From an uncultured Erysipelotrichaceae bacterium (GTDB lineage: Bacteria > Bacillota_I > Bacilli_A > RFN20 > CAG-826), in assembly GCA_902799855.1 (NCBI GenBank), contig CADCCA010000063.1:1-10370 (forward strand): 10,370 nucleotides of DNA, given 5' to 3'. A program made the position numbers and the translations under genes. Shown piece after piece: positions 1-5,437 of this stretch. How positions within the stretch are numbered: the stretch's first letter is position 1; every line of letters starts with the position of its first letter. The notes under the pieces were generated by a model. The model worked only from the letters and a program-made list of their open reading frames with translations, was not told where the DNA came from and did not search any database.

Positions 1-597
1 CGTATGACACTTGTCTATCTCGTTGGTTTACTCCTTGGCTTCTTAGCAGAACTATTGAGATTTGTGGCTGCAAGACGTCTCAAAGAGTTCACTGATCACT
101 ACGAATATGTCTCAATGCACGACTCTTTAACAGGCCTTGCTAACCAAAACTTACTTGCTAAATATCTTGAAGATATTTATAAAAACAAAGACAAATATAG
201 CAATCTCGGTTGTTTGTTCGTTGATGTTGACGCATTTAAAAACGTCAATGACTCATACGGTCACTTATTCGGCAATGCCGTTTTAATAAAAATCGCGGAA
301 ATCCTCAAAGAAGAAAAGAACGCCTTTGTGTGCCGTTGGGGTGGCGACGAATACGTTGTCTGCTTTAACGATATCGATGACGCTCAATTAATGCGCATCG
401 GCGAAAAATATCGTACTAGCATCTCTGCTTCAACATTTGAAGAACATCCTAAGTTCCATATCACTGTTTCTATCGGTGCGGTTATCTTACCAATTGATGA
501 ATCATTCAACTTCAACCACGTTCTTGATTTAGCGGACAAAGCAAATAGAACCGCGAAGAACAAAGGTAAAGATAACGTCTCACTTGCTGATATTTAA
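1..597 (+). CDS. Membrane-anchored GGDEF diguanylate cyclase, 5' end outside window
   Basis: This is the C-terminal part of a GGDEF protein that would condense two GTP into c-di-GMP at the membrane. The frame is open to base 1, so the ATG at position 4 need not be the true start. Counting from that Met, residues 2-23 form a hydrophobic, probably last, transmembrane helix. A linker follows, then a GGDEF domain: DSLTGLAN at 40-47, the metal-binding stretch FVDVDAFKNVND at 72-83, the signature GGDEY at 113-117, and the closing DLADKANRTAKNKGKDNV motif. The final Phe of GGDEF is Tyr, a tolerated variant. The usual inhibitory RxxD site just upstream is absent (EKNA), so classical product inhibition is not expected. 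The Asp that normally contacts guanine (GHxxGD) is Asn91. Cyclase activity is likely but not certain. The missing N-terminus probably holds more helices or a sensor. A terminator follows five bases after the stop. Confidence 0.88.
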   Translation, partial: RMTLVYLVGLLLGFLAELLRFVAARRLKEFTDHYEYVSMHDSLTGLANQNLLAKYLEDIYKNKDKYSNLGCLFVDVDAFKNVNDSYGHLFGNAVLIKIAEILKEEKNAFVCRWGGDEYVVCFNDIDDAQLMRIGEKYRTSISASTFEEHPKFHITVSIGAVILPIDESFNFNHVLDLADKANRTAKNKGKDNVSLADI

Positions 598-601
598 AAA
601 G

Positions 602-632
602 AAAACTAGCCATTACTTCTCGGCTAGTTTTT
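602..632. terminator. Bidirectional rho-independent terminator between convergent genes
   Basis: A perfect 10-bp stem (AAAACTAGCC at 602-611 with GGCTAGTTTT at 622-631) encloses a 10-base loop. On the plus strand it is followed by further T residues and serves the GGDEF gene. On the minus strand it is followed by a T-rich run (CTTTTTAAA) and serves the P-loop gene. The right arm and part of the loop lie inside the last six codons and the stop of that minus-strand gene, so the terminator is partly coding. Confidence 0.85.
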
Positions 633-1122
633 CTAAATATTCGTTCATTTCTTTTCTGGAATTAATAACATGCACTTTGATGTGTTTGTTTTTGTTTAGC
701 AAAGCTATTTCTTCATCTTTGGTGCGGAAACCATAGTCAGCAGTCCAAGCGATTAACTCGGTAGCGTCATCTTCGCTTTCCACCCAAGGAATGTCGTCTC
801 TTGGCTGATCAATTCTATCCAAAATACCTTGGATGCATTCTTTTCTAGGTAGATCTAAAACAAAGACATCGCTAGCGTAAGGTAGGCGCATTTCTAAAGT
901 CTTATGGTAATTACCATCAATTATCCATTCTTCTTTTTCTAGATATGGTTGAAGTCTTGCTTTAAGAGTGTCTAAATCAACAGACGTCTTATCTTTATTC
1001 CAGTAAAGGTTATCCATATGCACTAAAGGAAGATTTAAAATCTTACTTAATCTTTTAGAAAAATAAGTTTTCCCTGCCCCTGGACAGCCAATCACTAATA
1101 TTCTTTTCATGTTTATTATCAT
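613..1122 (-). CDS. P-loop nucleotide kinase-like protein (adenylate kinase-related, FlaR/topology-modulation family)
   Basis: This is a small cytoplasmic P-loop NTPase of the adenylate kinase-related family often labelled DNA topology modulation protein. The family's substrate is not established. With the chosen start it has 169 residues. The Walker A motif GCPGAGKT is at 12-19, followed by the family pattern LPLVHMDNLYW (a substrate-side Asp) and WIIDGNYHKTLEMRLPYASDVFVLDLPR. An acidic segment (PRDDIPWVESEDDATELIAW) matches the family's C-terminal lid region. The start at 1122 was chosen because AGGTG lies 8 bases upstream. The Met at 1110 (MKRILVIG) has no such site but matches the usual N-terminus of the family. 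A TTG at 1176 would add an unlikely hydrophobic leader. The gene is divergent from the sulfoxide reductase operon, with an 84-bp shared upstream region. Family assignment is firm; biochemical role is unknown. Confidence 0.85.
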   Translation of the reverse strand: MIINMKRILVIGCPGAGKTYFSKRLSKILNLPLVHMDNLYWNKDKTSVDLDTLKARLQPYLEKEEWIIDGNYHKTLEMRLPYASDVFVLDLPRKECIQGILDRIDQPRDDIPWVESEDDATELIAWTADYGFRTKDEEIALLNKNKHIKVHVINSRKEMNEYLEKLAEK

Positions 1123-1171
1123 AAAGAAAACACCTAAGAAATAAAAGAGACAACATTTTAAAGCATATTCT

Positions 1172-1200
1172 TTCAAATTATTTATTAATAAGGTTATATT
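1172..1200 (+). promoter_or_regulatory. Candidate promoter of the sulfoxide reductase operon, very close to the start codon
   Basis: TTCAAA (1172-1177) and TATATT (1195-1200) are spaced by 17 bases and point at the ATG at 1207, only 6 bases after the -10-like hexamer. If this is the real promoter, transcription would begin at or next to the A of the ATG, giving a leaderless or nearly leaderless mRNA. AAGG at 1190-1193 lies 13 bases from the ATG, too far for a good ribosome binding site. AT-rich DNA yields such matches by chance, so confidence is low. Confidence 0.35.
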
Positions 1201-1206
1201 AACGAT

Positions 1207-1641
1207 ATGAACATCTTAGTGAGACAAGTTAAAGAGATTATTAATAAAGAATTACCGCTTGTAAGCAACCTTTCCAACGTTTCTGCGGTGCTTAACCAAT
1301 TAGATAATATAAATTGGTGTGGTTTCTATTTATTAAGCGGAGATCGCCTCTTTTTAGGTCCTTTCCAAGGCGAAGTCGCCTGCACAATTATTCCTTTAGA
1401 TAAGGGCGTATGCGGTTATGCCGCTAGCAATAAAAAGACAGTTATTGTCGATGACGTTAACGCTTTTAAAGGTCATATCGCTTGTTCATCTTTATCGAAA
1501 AGTGAAATCGTCGTCCCAATTATCAAGGATAACGAAGTCAAAGCAGTCATCGATATTGACGCCCCTATTTATAATAGATTCAAAGAAGAAGACGCAACTT
1601 GTTTAGAAGAAATTGCTGATCTTCTCAAGGAGTTATTCTAA
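1207..1641 (+). CDS. msrC: Free methionine-(R)-sulfoxide reductase (GAF-domain fRMsr)
   Basis: It reduces free L-methionine-(R)-sulfoxide to methionine in the cytoplasm, probably using thioredoxin. The 144-residue protein is a single GAF domain, close to the usual family length of about 150-165. Diagnostic blocks are NWCGFYLL (36-43), LGPFQGEVAC (50-59), GVCGYAA (67-73), VDDVNAFKGHIACSSLSKSEIVVPI (81-105) and VIDIDAPIYNRF (114-125). The three redox cysteines are Cys59, Cys69 and Cys93. Their spacing of 10 and 24 matches Cys84, Cys94 and Cys118 of the E. coli enzyme, so full catalytic capacity is expected. It is first in a two-gene operon: its TAA overlaps the msrA start by one base (TAATG), which favours coupled translation. 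No convincing Shine-Dalgarno precedes this start, unlike msrA. Confidence 0.95.
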   Translation: MNILVRQVKEIINKELPLVSNLSNVSAVLNQLDNINWCGFYLLSGDRLFLGPFQGEVACTIIPLDKGVCGYAASNKKTVIVDDVNAFKGHIACSSLSKSEIVVPIIKDNEVKAVIDIDAPIYNRFKEEDATCLEEIADLLKELF

Positions 1642-2150
1642 TGAGAAAGCTTTATGTCGCTGGCGGATGCTTTTGGTGTATTGGTGATTATTTTCTCATG
1701 CAAGATGGCGTTGAAGAAGTCAACTGCGGTTATTCAGGCGGTGATGAAAAGGATGCGACTTATTATCAAGTAAAAGCGCAGAAAACCGGACACCGTGAGA
1801 CAATTGAGATTATTTATAACGAAAATGAGATTTCTCTAGAAAAACTTCTCGATTTATATTTCATCTATGTCGATGTTTTAGATGAAGATGGGCAGATGGT
1901 TGACCGTGGTCATTCCTATTCTTTGGCTCTTTATTATCAAAACGATGAAGAAAAATCCGCTTTTATTAAAAAGAAAGAACTCGTGGAAAAAGAGATTAAT
2001 GAAGAAGCTCATGTTGCCATCGAAAAATTTAAGTTTTTCATTGAAGCAGAACCGGAACATCAACACTACTCAATCAATAATCCTGAAGAATTTTTAGAAG
2101 AATTAGAAAGTTCAGGAAGAACTGAACATTTACAAATGAAGAAGAAATAA
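1641..2150 (+). CDS. msrA: Peptide-methionine (S)-S-oxide reductase MsrA
   Basis: MsrA reduces the S-diastereomer of methionine sulfoxide, in proteins and as the free amino acid. The 169-residue protein carries the catalytic motif GGCFWC (8-13) with nucleophile Cys10. It also has GYSGG (30-34), TGHRETIEI with the catalytic-site Glu53, and the C-terminal FIEAEPEHQHYSINNP block (133-148). Cys13 and Cys29 are the only other cysteines, so resolving chemistry must use one of these; no C-terminal resolving Cys exists. The usual RGxQYRS block reads RGHSYSL (89-95), keeping the Tyr but losing the Gln and Arg, an unusual variant. A strong ribosome binding site AAGGAG (1627-1632) lies 8 bases before the ATG, inside the upstream gene. 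With fRMsr the operon covers both stereoisomers of free methionine sulfoxide. MsrB, needed for protein-bound R-sulfoxide, is not in the window. Confidence 0.95.
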   Translation: MRKLYVAGGCFWCIGDYFLMQDGVEEVNCGYSGGDEKDATYYQVKAQKTGHRETIEIIYNENEISLEKLLDLYFIYVDVLDEDGQMVDRGHSYSLALYYQNDEEKSAFIKKKELVEKEINEEAHVAIEKFKFFIEAEPEHQHYSINNPEEFLEELESSGRTEHLQMKKK

Positions 2151-2172
2151 AATATATTTATATATTTTTGCG

Positions 2173-2215
2173 GCCACTCTACTCGTTAAAACTCTTTCCA
2201 TAGAGTGGCTTTTTT
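2173..2215 (+). terminator. Rho-independent terminator after msrA
   Basis: A perfect 9-bp stem, GCCACTCTA (2173-2181) with TAGAGTGGC (2201-2209), encloses a 19-base loop and is followed by six T residues (2210-2215). It lies 22 bases after the msrA stop and ends the sulfoxide reductase operon. Confidence 0.85.
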
Positions 2216-2295
2216 ATTTAATAGAGTGTTTCCACCATTGAGTTTACTGACCCTTATTAGGCAATTTGATAAATTGAAAGGGAAGGAAACGAATT

Positions 2296-2976
2296 ATGAG
2301 ATTAAAAGAAAACATCGAAAACACTAAAATACCCGATTATTCTTCTAAGCAAGAGTTATTTAATTACTCTTCACATTTTATAGGATTGCCACTTGCGCTT
2401 TTTATCATAGGCTTTGGCATCTTTAGATTTGCTAATGCACAAATCACATTACTAGAATTATCTGGTCTTATTGTCTTTGGTGTTTCTGCTTTTATTGTCT
2501 TTCTTGTCTCAAGCATCTATCACATCACCAAAAGAGAATCATCAAAAAAGAAACTTTTGAGAATTATCGATCATTGCACGATTTATCTTCTTATCGCAGG
2601 AACTTACACTCCTGTTTGTTTTAACTTGTTCCAAGCGGATAAGCCTTATGCCTCAGGCATATTCATGCTTGTTTTCCAATGGGTTGGTGTCATCACTGGC
2701 GTAATTCTCAATGCTTTCTTTTTCCAAAGCAAAGTGTCACGCGTTATTTCTTTTGTGCTTTATGTTCTTATGGGTTGGCTCGCTTTAATATGCGGAGCGG
2801 TATTCCATATTCATTTATATAGTTTCATCTTGATTCTTGTCGGAGGAATCGTCTACACGATTGGTTCAATCATTTATACATTTGGACGTAGTCATAAGTG
2901 GCTCCATTTCATTTTTCACATCTTTGTCTTATTGGGCTTCATCGCTCAAGCCATAGGCGTTTTCTTACTACATTAA
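2296..2976 (+). CDS. Hemolysin III / PAQR-type integral membrane protein
   Basis: This is a seven-helix membrane protein of the HlyIII (YqfA-like, PAQR) superfamily. Bacterial members are poorly characterised; eukaryotic relatives are zinc-containing hydrolase-like receptors. The 226-residue length is typical. The three probable zinc ligands are present: His76 in SSIYH (Ser72 to His76) and His204/His208 in HFIFH. Asp92 in IDHCTIYLLIAGTYTP is the conserved acidic residue of that block. Hydrophobic spans run from about residue 28 to the C-terminus. The usual last-helix pattern GSxxHF reads GFIAQAI, so a non-ligand conserved His is Gln here. A purine-rich ribosome binding site, GGAAGGA, precedes the ATG by about 8 bases. 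A weak promoter (TTTACT near 2243, GATAAA near 2268) may drive it alone, since terminators lie on both sides. The name hemolysin does not imply lysis. Confidence 0.9.
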   Translation: MRLKENIENTKIPDYSSKQELFNYSSHFIGLPLALFIIGFGIFRFANAQITLLELSGLIVFGVSAFIVFLVSSIYHITKRESSKKKLLRIIDHCTIYLLIAGTYTPVCFNLFQADKPYASGIFMLVFQWVGVITGVILNAFFFQSKVSRVISFVLYVLMGWLALICGAVFHIHLYSFILILVGGIVYTIGSIIYTFGRSHKWLHFIFHIFVLLGFIAQAIGVFLLH

Positions 2977-2978
2977 AA

Positions 2979-2998
2979 AAGAGGCAAAGCCTCTTCTT
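2979..2998. terminator. Compact bidirectional terminator between HlyIII and MscS genes
   Basis: A 7-bp stem, AAGAGGC (2979-2985) with GCCTCTT (2989-2995), has an AAA loop. It fills the 21-bp gap between two convergent genes. The minus-strand copy is followed by a run of T residues; the plus-strand copy has a shorter T-rich tail (CTTT). Confidence 0.8.
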
Positions 2999-4128
2999 TA
3001 GTCTAAGTCTTTTTTAGTTTGGTCAAGTGACTTTTTAACTTTTCCTAAGACTGATTCTTTTTTCTTTTTCGGTTTTTCTTCCAAACCGCGAAGTTTCTTT
3101 TGCTCTTTTAAAGCGAGAAGAACTTCTTCAGGAGTAGCTTTTGCCCTATTCTTATCATCTTCTGGATTAACAGTGACTTGAGTATATGGGATTTGAACAT
3201 CGTTTTTCTTGAAGCAGAGATAGAATTCACGTTTTAAATCTCTAGTTACTTGAAAGCGGTTTTCTTCCATCACAAAGCAAAGAACGAGGAAATCAACACT
3301 TGATGCGGAAATGTTATCGATACCTTTGTACCAAGGACCATCCACAATGTTTGGCACTTTTTCTTTAATCTCATCAATTTCTTTAAGGATGAGAGCTTCC
3401 ACTCTTTCAACGTCTTCGTTATATGAGACCGATAAAGTAACAGAGGCAACGCTTCTCAAACGAGACATATTAACCACTGTTAAAATGGAACTATTTGTAA
3501 TGGATTTGATGTTACCACCAAAATCTTGCACTTTAGTGGTCTTTAGACCAATATCAATAATTGTGCCTCTAAAGCCATCGATAATGACAGTATCACCAAC
3601 AGCGAAATAATCATCAAAAACGATGAATAAACCAGATATAACGTCTTGGATTAAAGCCTGGCAGCCTAAACCAACAATCAGTGTTAAAACACCAACACCA
3701 GCGATGATGCCAATGACATCAACACCCCACACTACTAAGACAACGCAAATCAAAACAATAATAACGATGTATTTGATTAACGATCTTATCAAAGAGGAGA
3801 TTGTTTTAGCTTTTCTAGATTTATTATCAAATAAATGGGTAATAAATGTCGCAACAAATATGACAGTAATCGCCATAAAGATAAAGATCAGAGAAAGCGC
3901 CCACTTTTGTGAACCGTTTATCAATTCTTTGCCCAGTCTCACCCAACCGTTAGCGTATTCTTCGCCAAATAAGGAATCGCCAATTTCATTGCCAAAGATT
4001 CTTCTAGCGTCCATAAAGACGATAAAACCAATCAACGAAATAAGAAAAATAATGGCGCCAGCAATGAAGCTGACTTTTTGACCAGATGTCTTTCTTTGCC
4101 ACCAGTTACCTTTTTTCACTTCAACCAT
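2998..4128 (-). CDS. MscS-family small-conductance mechanosensitive channel
   Basis: This is a cytoplasmic-membrane channel that opens under membrane tension to release solutes during hypo-osmotic shock. The 376-residue protein has predicted helices at about 18-39, 75-97, 117-136 and 138-170. The last is the pore-lining TM3-type helix (GVGVLTLIVGLGCQALIQDVISGLFIVFDDYFAVGD). The beta domain follows (VIIDGFRGTIIDIGLKTTKVQDFGGNIKSITNSSI), with its closing VNMSRLRS block, and then the alpha/beta cytoplasmic domain up to about residue 320. The final roughly 50 residues are a lysine-rich, charged extension absent from minimal MscS, suggesting a disordered or membrane-surface tail. The extra N-terminal helix and the 40-75 loop distinguish it from E. 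coli MscS. The ATG lies two bases after the stop of the Ig-like gene, with a GGGGG stretch 8 bases upstream as a weak ribosome binding site, so coupled translation is likely. Confidence 0.93.
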   Translation of the reverse strand: MVEVKKGNWWQRKTSGQKVSFIAGAIIFLISLIGFIVFMDARRIFGNEIGDSLFGEEYANGWVRLGKELINGSQKWALSLIFIFMAITVIFVATFITHLFDNKSRKAKTISSLIRSLIKYIVIIVLICVVLVVWGVDVIGIIAGVGVLTLIVGLGCQALIQDVISGLFIVFDDYFAVGDTVIIDGFRGTIIDIGLKTTKVQDFGGNIKSITNSSILTVVNMSRLRSVASVTLSVSYNEDVERVEALILKEIDEIKEKVPNIVDGPWYKGIDNISASSVDFLVLCFVMEENRFQVTRDLKREFYLCFKKNDVQIPYTQVTVNPEDDKNRAKATPEEVLLALKEQKKLRGLEEKPKKKKESVLGKVKKSLDQTKKDLD

Positions 4129-4130
4129 AA

Positions 4131-4631
4131 TTAAACCCCCACTTTAAACACGCGTTCTTCAATCATTTTATTGTTGTATTCGATATAAAAACTACACTCA
4201 TCATTTGCTTGCAAATGAGAATACTCAACTGAATATGTAGTTTCTTCTGAGCAATTTTCTTTTAAAACTTCTTTTTCGTTTACTACTAAGTGATAATAAA
4301 CCTTATATTTTCCAGCATTAGTGATTGTGAATTCCGCTGTAAAGGTGTTATCAACCAAAGCATAATTAGGTTTACTAACAGTTGGGTATTTAGGGGCAAA
4401 TGCATTAGAAATAACGCTGCCACCTTTAATCGCTGATGCAGTCAAAATCAAGGAGACACCAACTAGATTAAATGCTCTAACAACCCCCTTGCTTTTCGAG
4501 TAATTAGTGCCCATTTTGTCTTGATATAAATACGCAGCATCTAATTCATCACTTGTAGCAATGTTGTTAGTTTGACCGGTGAATGTCACCTTAGTATTGT
4601 CGTAAACGAGATTGTTCAATTCTTCGCTCAT
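4131..4631 (-). CDS. Hypothetical single-pass membrane protein with C-terminal Ig-like/FN3-like domain
   Basis: The family is not recognised. From the ATG at 4631 (MSEELNN) the product has 166 residues. It has a polar, acidic N-terminus of about 45 residues, one hydrophobic segment at about 50-69 preceded by KSK and Arg (positive-inside, so the N-terminus is probably cytoplasmic), and a beta-rich C-terminal domain at about 82-166. That domain has alternating strands (TFTAEFTITNAGKYKVYYHLVV; CSFYIEYNNKMIEERVFKV) resembling an Ig/FN3 sandwich, likely outside the membrane. Cys127 and Cys146 could pair across strands. A TTG at 4649 would add MLYIFL but has no ribosome binding site; the ATG also lacks one and sits 6 bases after a TATATT. 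The gene ends two bases before the MscS gene, suggesting it is an accessory subunit or simply co-expressed. Reality as a gene is well supported by context; function is unknown. Confidence 0.75.
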   Translation of the reverse strand: MSEELNNLVYDNTKVTFTGQTNNIATSDELDAAYLYQDKMGTNYSKSKGVVRAFNLVGVSLILTASAIKGGSVISNAFAPKYPTVSKPNYALVDNTFTAEFTITNAGKYKVYYHLVVNEKEVLKENCSEETTYSVEYSHLQANDECSFYIEYNNKMIEERVFKVGV

Positions 4632-4637
4632 AAGAAA

Positions 4638-4643
4638 AATATA
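4638..4643 (-). promoter_or_regulatory. Candidate -10 element immediately upstream of the Ig-like membrane gene
   Basis: TATATT on the minus strand ends 6 bases before the ATG at 4631, the same distance as the TATATT before the gene at 1207. No good -35 is visible (TCGATT at 17-base spacing matches 3 of 6). If used, it would produce a leaderless mRNA for the Ig-like/MscS pair. It would explain the missing ribosome binding site. Confidence 0.3.
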
Positions 4644-4657
4644 CAACAAATAGCAAA

Positions 4658-4682
4658 TCTAATCGAGAAATACACGATTAGA
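4658..4682 (-). terminator. Hairpin at the end of the broken ATP-grasp gene, possible weak terminator
   Basis: A perfect 8-bp stem (TCTAATCG / CGATTAGA) with a 9-base loop spans the stop codon of the ATP-grasp reading frame. It is AT-rich and followed on the minus strand only by an interrupted T run (TTTGCTATTTG), so termination would be partial. It may attenuate transcription between the ATP-grasp genes and the Ig-like/MscS pair. Confidence 0.45.
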
Positions 4683-5437
4683 GTTTAGATTTATCAGTTA
4701 TTTCGCGTAAGATGTAATCCGATAAAAGCGTAGCAGCGTCTATTCCATATGCTTTAAAAAGCATACGCGCTCCAACAGGATCTTCAATTTCATTAACTAG
4801 CCATTCATTATTAACTTTTAAGAAATCCACGCCGATATAATCGGAATCTAAAAGATTTGCGATTTTAATGGCTTTATCTAAAACGCTTTGCTCTGGCTCA
4901 TATATAGTTATTTCGCCACCTAAAGAAAAGTTACTGCGAAAATCACTATGACTATTTCTTAAAACTGAACCTATGACTTTTTTGTCCAACACATAAACAC
5001 GTAAGTCGCCATCGTTTTTGTAAAACTGTTGGTATATGTATTTCTTACTGTTCTTTCGGTACTTTTCTACCTCATCTATAGAGTTGATCAAATAGACTTC
5101 TTGACCACCATGACCATCAGTGCCTTTCATGACGAATGGACACTCTAATTTATCAAAAGATAAATTGGATTTGAGACAAGGTATATTTTGCTCATTCAAA
5201 AACTGATAAGTCAGATACTTGTCTACCTAGTGCTTCTAGTGCTTCTACTATTTTGTAGTCTCTAGAACGATAGATGGCAAAGTCGACTTTATTGTTAGTA
5301 ACGTAATCTAAAGCACTATCAACATCTTGATAGATTAGTTTTATATCGCTTTCAGCAAACCTTTCGATACACCTATTAATAAACCAGGCGTTTTTGTCTT
5401 TATCTTCTTTCGAATAAATGATTAACCCACTTATCAT
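4678..5437 (-). pseudogene. RimK-like ATP-grasp ligase gene, disrupted by a frameshifting deletion
   Basis: Two overlapping frames together make one ATP-grasp protein related to the intact gene just upstream. The first frame (5437 to 5192, 81 residues, MISGLIIYSKEDKDKN...) holds the N-terminal domain and stops at TGA. The second frame (+1) resumes the fold as VDKYLTYQFLNEQNIP, matching CDNKILMYQELAKNGINIP of the paralogue. It continues with the ATP loop FVMKGTDGHGGQEV, QQFYKNDGDLRVYVLD, SDFRSN and GVDFLKVNNEWLVNEIEDPVGARML. Aligned to the paralogue, about 38 bases are missing between ALG and DK, the place of its FNNSRAINLC loop. The second frame has a TTG at 5199 that could start a 173-residue fragment lacking the N-terminal domain, including the conserved lysine preceding TYQ. 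The ATG overlaps the upstream stop (ATGA). Most likely a recently inactivated gene; expression of either fragment is possible but a working ligase is not expected. Confidence 0.75.
5227..5247. repeat. Perfect 9-bp tandem duplication beside the ATP-grasp lesion
   Basis: TAGTGCTTC occurs twice back to back (5228-5236 and 5237-5245), with a partial third start. On the coding strand it spells GAAGCACTA twice, giving Glu-Ala-Leu-Glu-Ala-Leu. It directly borders the point at about 5223-5227 where the reading frame breaks, consistent with replication slippage at the lesion. Confidence 0.85.

Noticed and set aside
1123..1176. TTG start at 1176 for the P-loop gene, adding a hydrophobic leader
   Set aside because: The family begins right before the Walker A strand, and AGGTG sits 8 bases before the ATG at 1122. 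The extension overlaps the divergent promoter region.
2173..2230. Repeated TAGAGTG after msrA as a possible repeat array
   Set aside because: The copies are the two arms of the terminator hairpin plus one short chance match just after it. There is no regular spacing and no CRISPR-like unit.
3623..4081. Open frame of 152 codons on the plus strand opposite the MscS gene
   Set aside because: It is antisense to a well-conserved channel gene, has low-complexity Thr/Ile/Lys composition and no ribosome binding site.
5190..5200. Programmed frameshift joining the two ATP-grasp halves at the GTTTTTGAATGA overlap
   Set aside because: The +1 frame already matches the paralogue upstream of this site, so the frame change lies near 5225. 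About 13 codons are missing there, which a ribosomal shift would not supply.
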